DNA of 64,000 bases, from contig NZ_JABGNA010000002.1 of the NCBI RefSeq assembly GCF_013149275.1, positions 646,296 through 710,295 of the forward strand, written 5' to 3'. Under the pieces are notes generated by a model. The model was not told where the DNA came from and made no database searches. It saw only the letters and a list, made by a program, of their open reading frames with translations. The DNA is from Mucilaginibacter sp. SG564 (lineage in GTDB: Bacteria > Bacteroidota > Bacteroidia > Sphingobacteriales > Sphingobacteriaceae). Every line of letters begins with the position of its first letter. The stretch's first letter is position 1. The position numbers were made by a program, and so were the translations under genes. This document shows positions 41,965 to 50,333 of the stretch, piece after piece.

Positions 41965-43194
41965 TTAATCATCATTGGTATCACCGTTACCGGTGTAAGC
42001 GCTTTTGCGTACAATAGGCATGCCCGCGGCTTTAAACAGGTCGTCCAATTTTAGCAAGCTGCCATTGGCTAAATTAGTTAACAGCACAATGGTGATATCG
42101 TTTTTCATATCGCGCAGGTAAATATGCCTGAACCCGTGCCACCAGCCGGTGTGGTAAATCACCTCCTGCCCTGGCGCGGTAAAGGTACGCCAGCCGTAAC
42201 CATAACTAAAGTGACCATGTACCATAGGGTTGCGCGGCACATAAGCCGAATCGAGTGTGGCCTGTTTCAATAAGCGACCGGCACGCAAAGCGCGATCAAA
42301 CAAGAACAAATCGCCAACCGTGCTGTAAATGCCTTTATCGCCCACAGGGCCATCCAGGAAGTTTTGCGCCACAGAATATCGCCATTGCCCCCTGTCGTGA
42401 CCGACCACATCAACCGGGATCTTATCATATACGGCTTTGGAATAAACATGGGTATGCACCATGCTGGCCGGGGCAAATACGTTTTGCTTCATGAAGTCGG
42501 CATAGCTCATGCCGCTCACCTTTTCTATAATCGCCCCCAGCACCATAAAGTTGGAGTTGTTATATAAAAAACGTTTGTTGGGTACGTTGAATGGCCTGGG
42601 TTTATAGTCGGCTATCATTTTCATGGCCTCGGCATTGGTGAGGCCCTTCTTCTGGTTCAGGTGTTGGCTGCGATATATATCATCAATAAAATATACATAG
42701 TTCATCATGCCCGAGCGGTGGGTAAGCAGCAGGCGTATAGTAACACCATCGTACGGAAAATCGGGAAAGAATTTTTTTACATCATCGTTAAGTGTGAGTT
42801 TGCCGCGCTCCATCAGCATTAAAATGGCGGTAGACGTCATGGTTTTGGTAACCGAAGCCAGTTCAAATTGAGAGCCGAGTTTCAGACTGTCACGGTGCAG
42901 ATAATCGGCCCAGCCTATCGCGTTTTCGTATACTATCTTGCCCTTTTTGGCCACCAGCACGTTGCCGTTAAAACCACGGGTACGATGAAGCTCTTTCATT
43001 ACCTCATCAATTTTTTTATCGGCGTTTTTGGGGTTATAGGCCAGCAGGGCGGTGGTATCTAAAGGTTTGCTGTTGGCAGGACTTAGCGTTTTATTTTTAT
43101 CATTGTTTTTTGACGAACAGGATGTTAATATCAGCAGGGAGGCGGTAAGGGTTAAAAAGCTTTGGTACACTAATCTCATAAATAAATTTCTCAA
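41965..43194 (-). CDS. Serine hydrolase lipoprotein, beta-lactamase family
   Basis: A 409-residue lipoprotein: lipobox LLILTSC at about 20-26, Ser/Asn/Lys linker, then a class C beta-lactamase-like domain. The nucleophile motif is SVTK (in ELASVTKTMTSTAIL, about 113-116), the Tyr motif YNN (FLYNNSNFMVLG, about 202-204), and a late HTGWWHG replaces the KTG box. Family members include D-aminopeptidases and esterases. ATGs at codons 1 and 6 are both possible starts. A distant relative of the gene at 631-1842, which lacks the lipobox. Confidence 0.88.
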   Translation of the reverse strand: MRNLFMRLVYQSFLTLTASLLILTSCSSKNNDKNKTLSPANSKPLDTTALLAYNPKNADKKIDEVMKELHRTRGFNGNVLVAKKGKIVYENAIGWADYLHRDSLKLGSQFELASVTKTMTSTAILMLMERGKLTLNDDVKKFFPDFPYDGVTIRLLLTHRSGMMNYVYFIDDIYRSQHLNQKKGLTNAEAMKMIADYKPRPFNVPNKRFLYNNSNFMVLGAIIEKVSGMSYADFMKQNVFAPASMVHTHVYSKAVYDKIPVDVVGHDRGQWRYSVAQNFLDGPVGDKGIYSTVGDLFLFDRALRAGRLLKQATLDSAYVPRNPMVHGHFSYGYGWRTFTAPGQEVIYHTGWWHGFRHIYLRDMKNDITIVLLTNLANGSLLKLDDLFKAAGMPIVRKSAYTGNGDTNDD

Positions 43195-43287
43195 CTTAAA
43201 CGAATGCGAAAATTAGAAATTATAACGCAGGTATGAATTAAAGTTTTTAATTTTTTCGTTTAGCTCATACTCTTTGTATGTTTAGCT

Positions 43288-44295
43288 ATGGATTTAGGTA
43301 AAAAACTCAAACTCATTGGTTCATTTATTTTGTTTTCGATTGCTGCACATGCTCAAAATGCAGATATAAGCACCTTGGTAAAAGAGGGAATTGAGCTTAA
43401 CAACGCGCATAATTACGCAGGTGCTATCGAAAAATATAAGCAGGCGCTAAGTTCTGATCCGGAAAATACCCAGGCCAATTACCAGATAGCGTTTTCATTA
43501 TTTTCATCGGGTAAGGGTACGGAAGGTGTTCCGTATCTGGATAAAGTGGTTAAAACAAGTAACAATTTTACCGGACCAGCTTATGAACTCCTGGGTAGTA
43601 TTTATGATGCCGCCAAACAGCCCCAACAGGCTATTGATGCCTATAAAGCCGGAATAAAAATAAAGCCGGATTATCAGCCTTTGTACTTTAACATTGGGCT
43701 GGCCTATTTCCGGGCAGCTAAATATGCCGATGCAGAGCAGGCGGCTATAGAGGCCATCAAACTTGATCCAAAACATGCCAATAGCCAGCGCTTGTATGCC
43801 CTGGTTTGTTTCCATCAAAATAAACGAGGCCCTGCCCTGCTGGCCTTATGCAATTTTTTATTGTTGGAACCCGATGGCCCGCGATCTGCCGAGGCTTATA
43901 CCAATATGCAAAGTATTTTAAAAGGAGGCGCATTAAAAACTGATAGTAAAACCGGTGCTGATAATATCGTTTTAAACAAAGCCATAGCCACCGCTGCCGC
44001 TACTACCGATAACAGAAGGTACGCCTCCCCTGCCGATCTGCTTTCAGCCCAGTTAAAGACCATATTTATAGCCATTGGCCAGCTGTCTGAAAAACAAACT
44101 GCAAACGATTTCTTCCGGAATTATTACGCGGGTTTCTTTTACAAACTGGCCCAAACAGAACACATGCCCGCCTTTGCCCGATTGATGGATCTGAGCGCTA
44201 ATAAAGCCGCGGATAGCCAATGGCTGCAGCAGAATGAGGATAAACGCAAGGCATTGGAAGATTGGTTAGAGACCAAGATTGGAAGGAAGTTTTAA
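43288..44295 (+). CDS. Secreted TPR-repeat protein
   Basis: A 335-residue protein with a signal peptide (about 1-22, AAHAQ) followed by four or so tetratricopeptide repeats: AHNYAGAIEKYKQALSSDPE (about 39-58), NFTGPAYELLGSIYDAA, PQQAIDAYKAGIKIKPDYQP and AKYADAEQAAIEAIKLDPKH (about 150-169). The C-terminal 130 residues are helical without a recognised domain. TPR proteins mediate protein contacts; a periplasmic assembly role is possible. Divergent from the serine hydrolase, with a perfect palindrome 15 bp after the stop. Confidence 0.85.
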   Translation: MDLGKKLKLIGSFILFSIAAHAQNADISTLVKEGIELNNAHNYAGAIEKYKQALSSDPENTQANYQIAFSLFSSGKGTEGVPYLDKVVKTSNNFTGPAYELLGSIYDAAKQPQQAIDAYKAGIKIKPDYQPLYFNIGLAYFRAAKYADAEQAAIEAIKLDPKHANSQRLYALVCFHQNKRGPALLALCNFLLLEPDGPRSAEAYTNMQSILKGGALKTDSKTGADNIVLNKAIATAAATTDNRRYASPADLLSAQLKTIFIAIGQLSEKQTANDFFRNYYAGFFYKLAQTEHMPAFARLMDLSANKAADSQWLQQNEDKRKALEDWLETKIGRKF

Positions 44296-44310
44296 GATAA
44301 TGAATATTAT

Positions 44311-44343
44311 AGAGTTACGAAGTTTTTAAAACTTCGTAACTCT
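44311..44343. repeat. Perfect palindrome, 16 bp arms (copy 1)
   Basis: AGAGTTACGAAGTTTT (44311-44326), one T, AAAACTTCGTAACTCT (44328-44343). The inner 25 bp are identical to the palindrome at 50097-50125. It follows the TPR gene and could act as a terminator, though there is no separate T tract. Confidence 0.75.
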
Positions 44344-44424
44344 CCGGAATTGTAAGTTGGAGTAGCATCTATCCTTGTATTAAAAAGATTATGCTTAGCC
44401 ATTCCCTTGCATCATATAAAACCA

Positions 44425-44432
44425 TAACTTTG
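44425..44432 (+). promoter_or_regulatory. -7 promoter box of fumC
   Basis: TAACTTTG, perfect TAnnTTTG, 24 bases before the ATG at 44457. A TTG at 44407 is 15 bp upstream, shorter than the usual spacing. Confidence 0.55.
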
Positions 44433-44456
44433 CCCTGCTAAAATTTTAATACTACC

Positions 44457-45854
44457 ATGAGTTTCAGAACCGAACACGATACCATGGGCGAGGTACAGGT
44501 ACCTGCCGATAATTACTGGGGAGCACAAACAGAGCGTTCACGCAATAACTTTAAAATTGGTCCGGAGGCATCGATGCCCAAAGAGATCATTGACGCGTTT
44601 GCCTATCTGAAAAAAGCCGCCGCTTATACCAATACCGATCTGGGTGTATTACCCGCCGAAAAACGCGACCTGATAGCACAGGTTTGCGACGAAATATTAA
44701 CCGGCGCTTTAGCCAGCGAATTTCCGCTGGTGATATGGCAAACCGGCTCGGGCACACAATCAAACATGAATGTGAACGAGGTGGTAGCCAATCGCGCGCA
44801 CGTACTCCAGGGCAATAAACTGGGCGAAGGCAAAACTTTCATCCACCCAAATGATGACGTGAACAAATCACAATCATCAAATGATACTTACCCCACCGCT
44901 ATGCACATCGCGGCGTACAAAATACTGATCGATGTAACCATCCCTGGTATTGAAAAACTACGCGATACATTGCAAGCTAAAGTTGAAGCGTTTAAAAATG
45001 TGGTAAAGATCGGTCGTACCCACCTGATGGATGCAACGCCTTTAACACTGGGCCAGGAGTTTTCTGGTTATGTATCACAATTAAACCACGGCTTAAAAGC
45101 ATTGCGTAATACGTTGGATCACCTGTCTGAACTGGCTTTGGGTGGTACCGCTGTTGGTACCGGCATCAACACCCCTAAAGGTTATGATGTAAAAGTGGCC
45201 GAATACATTGCCAAGTTCACCAATCTGCCATTTATCACCGCCGAAAACAAATTTGAGGCCCTGGCAGCTCATGATGCCATTGTGGAAAGCCATGGCGCGT
45301 TGAAACAGATAGCAGTATCTTTAATGAAAATAGCTAACGATATCCGGATGCTGGCTTCTGGTCCGCGTTCTGGTATTGGCGAGATCCACATTCCTGATAA
45401 TGAGCCGGGATCGTCCATCATGCCGGGCAAGGTTAATCCAACCCAAAATGAAGCGGTTACCATGGTGGCTGCCCAGGTAATGGGTAATGATGTCGCCATT
45501 TCCATAGGCGGATCAAACGGCCATTACGAACTGAATGTATTTAAGCCGGTTATGGCGGCCAACTTTTTACAATCGGCCCGTTTAATTGGCGATGCCTGTG
45601 TTTCCTTTAATGACCATTGCGCAGTTGGTATTGAACCCAACTACGAAGGCATCAAAAAGCACCTGGAAAACTCGCTGATGCTGGTTACTGCGCTTAACCC
45701 GCACATTGGTTATGAAAATGCCGCCAAAATTGCCAAAACAGCCTTAAAAGAAGGTACATCATTACGTGAAGCCGCCATAGGTCTGGGTTTGTTAACCAAC
45801 GAGCAGTTTGACCAATGGGTACGCCCCGAAGATATGATAGGTTCATTAAAATAA
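44457..45854 (+). CDS. fumC: Class II fumarate hydratase
   Basis: FumC hydrates fumarate to malate, the step following succinate dehydrogenase (sdhCAB, 9.7-13.5 kb). The 465 residues show the N-terminal [37 protein letters not shown] (about 98-113), the catalytic His region [16 protein letters not shown], and the superfamily signature [15 protein letters not shown] (about 318-332) with its catalytic Ser. Oxygen-stable and iron-free, unlike FumA. Own promoter and terminator make it a single-gene unit. Confidence 0.97.
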   Translation: MSFRTEHDTMGEVQVPADNYWGAQTERSRNNFKIGPEASMPKEIIDAFAYLKKAAAYTNTDLGVLPAEKRDLIAQVCDEILTGALASEFPLVIWQTGSGTQSNMNVNEVVANRAHVLQGNKLGEGKTFIHPNDDVNKSQSSNDTYPTAMHIAAYKILIDVTIPGIEKLRDTLQAKVEAFKNVVKIGRTHLMDATPLTLGQEFSGYVSQLNHGLKALRNTLDHLSELALGGTAVGTGINTPKGYDVKVAEYIAKFTNLPFITAENKFEALAAHDAIVESHGALKQIAVSLMKIANDIRMLASGPRSGIGEIHIPDNEPGSSIMPGKVNPTQNEAVTMVAAQVMGNDVAISIGGSNGHYELNVFKPVMAANFLQSARLIGDACVSFNDHCAVGIEPNYEGIKKHLENSLMLVTALNPHIGYENAAKIAKTALKEGTSLREAAIGLGLLTNEQFDQWVRPEDMIGSLK

Positions 45855-45869
45855 GAGCCTCACCCCAAA

Positions 45870-45912
45870 CCCCTCTCTCCCGATAGCTATCGGGAGAGAG
45901 GGGCTTTTTATT
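45870..45912 (+). terminator. Intrinsic terminator of fumC
   Basis: CCCCTCTCTCCCGATAG and CTATCGGGAGAGAGGGG (45870-45903) form a perfect 17 bp stem, followed by CTTTTTATTT. Preceded by GAGCCTCACCCCAAA, which resembles the GGGTGAGGCTC repeat near 13758, so it may have derived from a repeat. Confidence 0.82.
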
Positions 45913-45930
45913 TACTGCTTTTATAGCAAA

Positions 45931-46473
45931 ATGTTTATGTCAAAGCCCTTTAGCTTTTACTTTTTACGGTTTTCAAAAGCGCCTTTCGCCTTTTGCCTTT
46001 TACCTTTCGCCCTTTTTATAAGCTCCTGTACTATGAACCCGGATAAGCAAAAGCCCGGAGAAAAATATGTGCAGGGCGAATGGCGGCAGGACTCGGTACC
46101 GGCGCAAAAGCGTCTGGTTTCTTATTCGCTTTATGATCTTAAATTCAGTTGTGATTCATTCTTTGTAAAAATCAGCTCTTACAGCAAAGTAAACTATGGT
46201 GCCGATAGCTGCATGAGCAGTGGTCACTGGGCCGAATACATCAAAGGCACGTATACTCAACGGCAGGACACCCTGCACCTGAAAGGTGAGTTTTGTAATG
46301 CCGATGGCAGTTATAAAGACGAGAAAGGTTGTTTCCGCTCCGGCGATTATGAAGAATATTTTAAGGTGAAACAAAAAACCGACTCGCTTATCCAATTTGC
46401 CAGCACATCCAACGTTATACCCATCAACGCCCGCTTAATTAAACGAACAAGTTGCACACCAAAACCATTGTAA
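45931..46473 (+). CDS. Lipoprotein of unknown function, 180 residues
   Basis: The signal peptide is unusual: FLRFSKAPFAFCLLPFALFI leads to the lipobox ISSC near residue 33; it is encoded by a low-complexity run (CGCCTTTCGCCTTTTGCCTT) resembling intergenic 'CTTTCGCTTTCG' sequence near 29300. The mature protein is beta-rich and has four cysteines (CDSFF, CMSSG, CNADG, CFRSG), possibly two disulfides. I do not recognise the family. A second ATG (45937) is equally possible. It ends 2 bp before the S1/P1 nuclease gene, so the two form an operon. Confidence 0.75.
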   Translation: MFMSKPFSFYFLRFSKAPFAFCLLPFALFISSCTMNPDKQKPGEKYVQGEWRQDSVPAQKRLVSYSLYDLKFSCDSFFVKISSYSKVNYGADSCMSSGHWAEYIKGTYTQRQDTLHLKGEFCNADGSYKDEKGCFRSGDYEEYFKVKQKTDSLIQFASTSNVIPINARLIKRTSCTPKPL

Positions 46474-46475
46474 CA

Positions 46476-47270
46476 ATGAAAACCCAATCTTTCAAAAAGA
46501 TCATCCTGCTTATTGCCGTATTTTATATTCCATTGCAAAGTATGGCCTGGGGACCTACCGGTCACCGTGTTTGCGGACAGATAGCAGATAGCTATTTAAC
46601 CCCCAAAGCGCGCAAAGCCGTACAGGGAATTTTAGGCTACGAGTCGGTAGCTATCAGCAGCAACTGGGCCGATTTTATTAAATCAGACCCGGCTTACAAC
46701 TACCTGTACACCTGGCATTTTATCGATCTGGATAAGGCGTATACCTATCCTGAGCTGCAGGCTTATTTAAAAGCGGATACCGCTACAGATGCCTATACCA
46801 AATTGAATTTTTTAATAGCGGAGCTAAAAAAACCAGGACTTAGCAAGACTAATAAATTTGTTTACCTGCACATGCTGATCCACATTGTAGAGGATGTACA
46901 CCAGCCATTACACACCGGCCATACCGCCGACAAAGGAGCTAACGATATTAAAGTGCAATGGTTTGGTAAAGAAAGCAACCTGCATTCGGTTTGGGACAGC
47001 GGCCTGATCGATATTCAGCAACTGAGCTATACCGAGTATGCTACTATGATCAATCATACTACTGCAGCAGAACGGGCCAAGTTTCAAAACGCCCCGATAA
47101 GCGAATGGTTGTTTGAAAGCAATCAGCTTGCCGAAAAACTGTATGCCGATACTAAATCCGGAGATAGCCTGAGCTATAAATACAACTTTAAATATATCGA
47201 TATCCTGAACCACCAGATGCTGAAAGCAGGCGTACGTTTGGCCGGTGTATTGAATAAGATATTTGGATAG
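46476..47270 (+). CDS. S1/P1-family nuclease, secreted
   Basis: A 264-residue zinc-dependent single-strand nuclease. I start at ATG 46476, which gives a signal peptide cleaved after SMA so that the mature enzyme begins with W25; the N-terminal Trp is a zinc ligand in this family. Further ligands are present: H30 in GPTGHRV, the HFIDLD Asp/His region, HMLIHIVEDVHQPLH (two His, Asp) and WDSGLI. Substrate is RNA or single-stranded DNA, probably for nutrient or phosphate scavenging in the periplasm or outside. In an operon with the preceding lipoprotein. Confidence 0.92.
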   Translation: MKTQSFKKIILLIAVFYIPLQSMAWGPTGHRVCGQIADSYLTPKARKAVQGILGYESVAISSNWADFIKSDPAYNYLYTWHFIDLDKAYTYPELQAYLKADTATDAYTKLNFLIAELKKPGLSKTNKFVYLHMLIHIVEDVHQPLHTGHTADKGANDIKVQWFGKESNLHSVWDSGLIDIQQLSYTEYATMINHTTAAERAKFQNAPISEWLFESNQLAEKLYADTKSGDSLSYKYNFKYIDILNHQMLKAGVRLAGVLNKIFG

Positions 47271-47364
47271 TTGGTGAGTAGTTGATTAAGTGAGTGAAGA
47301 ATGGTTAGAAGGGACTTTCAAAACCACTCACTTAATCAACACAATCAACCACTCACTTTCACTA
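47271..47364. repeat. Tandem-plus-inverted repeat, family E copy 3
   Basis: TTGGTGAGTAGTTGATTAAG + TGAGTGAAGAATGG and CCACTCACTTAATCAACACA + ATCAACCACTCACTTTC, filling the gap between the nuclease and phosphatase genes. Confidence 0.8.
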
Positions 47365-47365
47365 T

Positions 47366-47809
47366 ATGAAAATACTAATGGTTTGCCTGGGCAATATATG
47401 CCGCTCGCCGCTGGCTGAAGGGATTATGCAGCACCTCAGCGATGAGCAGGGTTTAAACTGGGAGGTCGATTCGGCCGGTACAGGTAGCTGGCATGTGGGC
47501 GAAGGCCCCGACAAGCGTTCTGTTCGTGCGGCGCGTAACCATGGTGTGGATATTAGTAAGCAGGTCTGTCGCCAGTTTAAAGCAAAAGATTTTGAGCGTT
47601 TCGATCATATTTTTGTGATGGATAAAAACAACCTGAACGATGTGCTGAACCTTGCCCGCAATGATGATGAAGCCCGAAAGGTAAAGTTGTTGCTGGGCGA
47701 TAAAATAGTGCCCGATCCTTATTATGACGATGCCCAGTTTGAACCCGTTTTTGAACTGATTGAAGGCGGCTGTAAGGATATTATTAAGGAGTTGAGAGAA
47801 ACGAAATAA
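47366..47809 (+). CDS. Low-molecular-weight protein-tyrosine phosphatase
   Basis: A 147-residue phosphatase with the P-loop C7-L-G-N-I-C-R13 followed by SPLAEGI at the very N-terminus, and the general-acid Asp in VPDPYYDD (about 116-123). These are all catalytic elements of the LMW-PTP family; some members act as arginine phosphatases or on capsule kinases. No kinase or polysaccharide gene is nearby. The start ATG at 47366 is immediately after a family E repeat. Confidence 0.94.
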   Translation: MKILMVCLGNICRSPLAEGIMQHLSDEQGLNWEVDSAGTGSWHVGEGPDKRSVRAARNHGVDISKQVCRQFKAKDFERFDHIFVMDKNNLNDVLNLARNDDEARKVKLLLGDKIVPDPYYDDAQFEPVFELIEGGCKDIIKELRETK

Positions 47810-47821
47810 AATAAATACACA

Positions 47822-47910
47822 CGTCATTGCGAGCGCAGCGTGGCAATCCCCGATAAGCAGAGTCGTCTTGTAAGTAGGGGATTGCCACGTCGTTCCTCCT
47901 CGCAATGACG
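47822..47910. repeat. Family A repeat copy 4 (opposite orientation)
   Basis: CGTCATTGCGAGCGCAGCGT + GGCAATCCCCGA and GTAGGGGATTGCCACGTCGT + TCCTCCTCGCAATGACG. The asymmetric arms (GCGCAGCG versus GAGGAGGAACGACG) are swapped relative to copies 1 and 3, so this copy is inverted. It lies between convergent genes. Confidence 0.82.
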
Positions 47911-47930
47911 TTATAGTGAAAAAAGAGAGG

Positions 47931-48440
47931 CTAAAAAGTACTCCGGCTCACCTTAAAAAATGGAAGATCATCCCCATGCCAAAAAGCACGACCGTGCGGC
48001 TGAAAGCCAGCTTTAAATAAAACCTTTTGCGATGCCTTGTTTTCGGGGTGTGTAACGGCGCAGATCTCTTTAAGTCCGATTTCATTTAAACCGTACGATA
48101 CTATTGCCTGGGCAAGCTCAGTAGCAATGCCAGAGCCCCAATATTTAAGGTGCAGGCGGTAACCCAGTTCAATGCTGTTGCGGTCAAATTCGCTGTAGTC
48201 CAATATGCAAACACCAACAAAATCATTATCCGCAAGGTTAAAGATACCCCACCGCCCCATGCCTGTTTTCTTCTGATAATCCCGTAACGTATCCTTAAAA
48301 ACTTTTTTGCTTTCCTGCTCGGTGCGTTTCTTTACGTAGCGGGTTAAGCGCGCGTCGGCATCAAGGTCAAGTAAAAGGCGTTCGTCTTCAGGCGTAAGTT
48401 CACGGATCAGCAAGCGCGCTGTTTGGGCAATAATGTTCAT
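47931..48440 (-). CDS. GNAT-family N-acetyltransferase (RimJ/RimL-like)
   Basis: A 169-residue acetyltransferase of the RimJ/RimL/Acetyltransf_3 group: TARLLIRELTPEDERLLLDL at the N-terminus, the beta4 strand GVCILDYSEFDRNSIELGYR, and the acetyl-CoA-binding region YWGSGIATELAQAIVSYGLN (Q/R-x-x-G-x-A form). The C-terminus ENKASQKVLFKAGF is the typical motif. The frame is open further upstream, but ATG 48440 fits the family start and lies 6 bases from a TAnnTTTG box. Substrate unknown. Confidence 0.9.
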   Translation of the reverse strand: MNIIAQTARLLIRELTPEDERLLLDLDADARLTRYVKKRTEQESKKVFKDTLRDYQKKTGMGRWGIFNLADNDFVGVCILDYSEFDRNSIELGYRLHLKYWGSGIATELAQAIVSYGLNEIGLKEICAVTHPENKASQKVLFKAGFQPHGRAFWHGDDLPFFKVSRSTF

Positions 48441-48446
48441 GGTTCT

Positions 48447-48454
48447 CAAAAATA
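48447..48454 (-). promoter_or_regulatory. -7 promoter box abutting the GNAT gene
   Basis: TATTTTTG on the minus strand, 6 bases before ATG 48440; supports that start over the longer frame and predicts a leaderless mRNA. Confidence 0.5.
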
Positions 48455-48544
48455 TATTTTTCAGCAAATGCTTGAGTAAAAAGAGTGTCATTTAAGTTAA
48501 TACGGGGTTTGAAGATGGCGAGTTACAGGCGGGCTATTAACTCT

Positions 48545-48628
48545 TTGTCATCCTGAACGGAGCGAAGGATCTATTCGCCTATTGCCACCATGCGCATAAT
48601 AGATGCTTCGCTATGCTCAGCATGACAA
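48545..48628. repeat. Dispersed inverted repeat, family C copy 4
   Basis: TTGTCATCCTGAACGGAGCG + AAGGATCTATTCG and AGATGCTTCGCTATGCTCAG + CATGACAA. It lies in the divergent gap between the GNAT gene and hisS. Confidence 0.8.
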
Positions 48629-48655
48629 AAAACAAACCTATAATTTGCTTTTTTG

Positions 48656-48663
48656 TACATTTG
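48656..48663 (+). promoter_or_regulatory. -7 promoter box abutting hisS
   Basis: TACATTTG, perfect TAnnTTTG, 4 bases before ATG 48668. It overlaps the region coding for the longer form of the ORF, which is therefore unlikely to be translated. Confidence 0.55.
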
Positions 48664-48667
48664 CCGC

Positions 48668-50038
48668 ATGGCATCCATCAAACCATCTGTACCCAAAGGC
48701 ACCCGCGATTTTTCACCAACCGAAATGGTGAAACGTAACTATATTTTTGATACCATTAAAAGTGTGTTCCGTAAATACGGCTATCAGCAGATTGAAACAC
48801 CGACAATGGAGAATTCATCAACCTTATTGGGTAAATATGGTGAAGAGGGTGATAAACTCATATTCAAGATCCTGAATAGTGGCGATTACCTGGCCAAGGT
48901 AAACCCAGAGAAATTAACATCGCTTAATTCAAACGCGGTAGCTTCTGATATTTCCGAAAAAGCGCTTCGCTATGACCTTACTGTACCCTTCGCACGTTAT
49001 GTAGTACAGCACCAGAACGAGATCACTTTCCCGTTCAAGCGTTTCCAGGTGCAGCCAGTTTGGCGCGCCGACAGACCGCAGCGTGGCCGTTACCGGGAAT
49101 TTTATCAGTGCGATGCGGATGTGGTTGGCTCCGATTCTTTACTGAACGAAGCCGAGTTTGTGATGATCTACGATGAGGCTTTGAGCAAGTTGGGTTTGCA
49201 AGATTTCAGCATTAAAATTAATAATAGAAAAATTCTATCTGGAATTGCGCAAATTATAGATAAAGCTGATAATATCATTGATTTAACTGTAGCTATAGAT
49301 AAACTGGATAAAATCGGGCTGGACGGAGTGATCAAAGAATTACTGGAACGCGGCTTTACCGAGGCTGATATCGACAAAATAAAACCGGTTATTTTACTGG
49401 AAGGCTCCAATACCGAAAAGCTGCAAAGTCTGCGCCAGGCACTGGCTTCATCAGAAGTTGGATTGAAAGGTTGTGACGAAATTGAAACGGTTTTTGGCTA
49501 TATCGAAAAGTGCCCATTGCAAACCGCAAAGCTGGAATTAGACATTACCCTGGCCCGCGGACTCAACTATTATACCGGCGCTATATTCGAAGTAAAAACC
49601 AACGAAGTAGCCATGGGTAGTATCGGTGGTGGTGGCCGTTATGATGACCTTACGGGTATGTTCGGTCTTAAAGGACTCACTGGTGTAGGTATATCTTTTG
49701 GTGCCGACCGTATATATGATGTGCTGGAAGAATTGAATTTATTCCCGGCCGCGGCTAACCAAAGCACCCGGGTATTGATCTGTAATTTTGATAAAGAAGG
49801 CGAATTATATGGCCTGCCCCTGCTGCAACAATTGCGTCGTCAAAACATCAATGCCGAGCTTTATCCGGCCGGTGCCAAGATTAAAAAGCAAATGGAGTAT
49901 GCCAATAATAAAAATATTCCCTACACAGTAGTGATCGGCAGTGAAGAGATACAAAGCGGCTTGCTTGCTTTTAAAAACATGGAAACTGGTGAGCAGGAGA
50001 AATTGAGCGCTGAGGATATTGTGAAGCGATTTGTCTGA
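48668..50038 (+). CDS. hisS: Histidyl-tRNA synthetase
   Basis: HisS charges tRNA-His. From ATG 48668 the protein has 456 residues, starting [17 protein letters not shown], the normal N-terminus with the KGTRD motif 1. Also seen: [24 protein letters not shown] (in part; motif 2, about 110-133), [13 protein letters not shown] (HisA motif, about 300-312), and [11 protein letters not shown] with GISFGADRI (motif 3). The C-terminal anticodon domain has [11 protein letters not shown]. The last codon and stop lie inside GTCTGAATCAGAATT, the terminal repeat of the element at 51915-52036. Confidence 0.96.
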   Translation: MASIKPSVPKGTRDFSPTEMVKRNYIFDTIKSVFRKYGYQQIETPTMENSSTLLGKYGEEGDKLIFKILNSGDYLAKVNPEKLTSLNSNAVASDISEKALRYDLTVPFARYVVQHQNEITFPFKRFQVQPVWRADRPQRGRYREFYQCDADVVGSDSLLNEAEFVMIYDEALSKLGLQDFSIKINNRKILSGIAQIIDKADNIIDLTVAIDKLDKIGLDGVIKELLERGFTEADIDKIKPVILLEGSNTEKLQSLRQALASSEVGLKGCDEIETVFGYIEKCPLQTAKLELDITLARGLNYYTGAIFEVKTNEVAMGSIGGGGRYDDLTGMFGLKGLTGVGISFGADRIYDVLEELNLFPAAANQSTRVLICNFDKEGELYGLPLLQQLRRQNINAELYPAGAKIKKQMEYANNKNIPYTVVIGSEEIQSGLLAFKNMETGEQEKLSAEDIVKRFV

Positions 50039-50096
50039 ATCAGAATTGACAGAATTTAAGAATTTTCAGAATAAGGAAAAATATCCCATTTGCCAG

Positions 50097-50125
50097 ACTT
50101 ACGAAGTTTTTAAAACTTCGTAAGT
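50097..50125. repeat. Perfect palindrome, 14 bp arms (copy 2)
   Basis: ACTTACGAAGTTTT, one T, AAAACTTCGTAAGT. The inner 25 bp are identical to those at 44311-44343; as there, it follows a gene end (hisS, 58 bp). Confidence 0.75.
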
Positions 50126-50157
50126 ATTTGATATGTCAGCACTGAATTATAATAATC

Positions 50158-50236
50158 TTGTCATGCTGAACGCAGTGAAGCATCTGCTCACCGAAGGGCA
50201 TGTTCGACAATAGATTCTTCGTACCTCAGAATGACA
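50158..50236. repeat. Dispersed inverted repeat, family C copy 5
   Basis: CTTGTCATGCTGAACGCAGT + GAAGCATCTGC and TAGATTCTTCGTACCTCAGA + ATGACAA; more worn than other copies. Confidence 0.72.
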
Positions 50237-50250
50237 ATGGATATTATACA

Positions 50251-50287
50251 AAAAAGGCCATCAATTTTTAAAAGTGATGGCCTTTTT
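50251..50287. terminator. Bidirectional terminator between hisS and porX
   Basis: AAAAAGGCCATCA (50251-50263) pairs with TGATGGCCTTTTT (50275-50287). CCCCCTTAGGGGGTTAGGGG follows at 50306, a member of the family resembling the thrB N-terminal coding sequence. Confidence 0.82.
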
Positions 50288-50333
50288 ATATTTTTCAAAA
50301 GTTCCCCCTTAGGGGGTTAGGGGGCTTGAGCTA

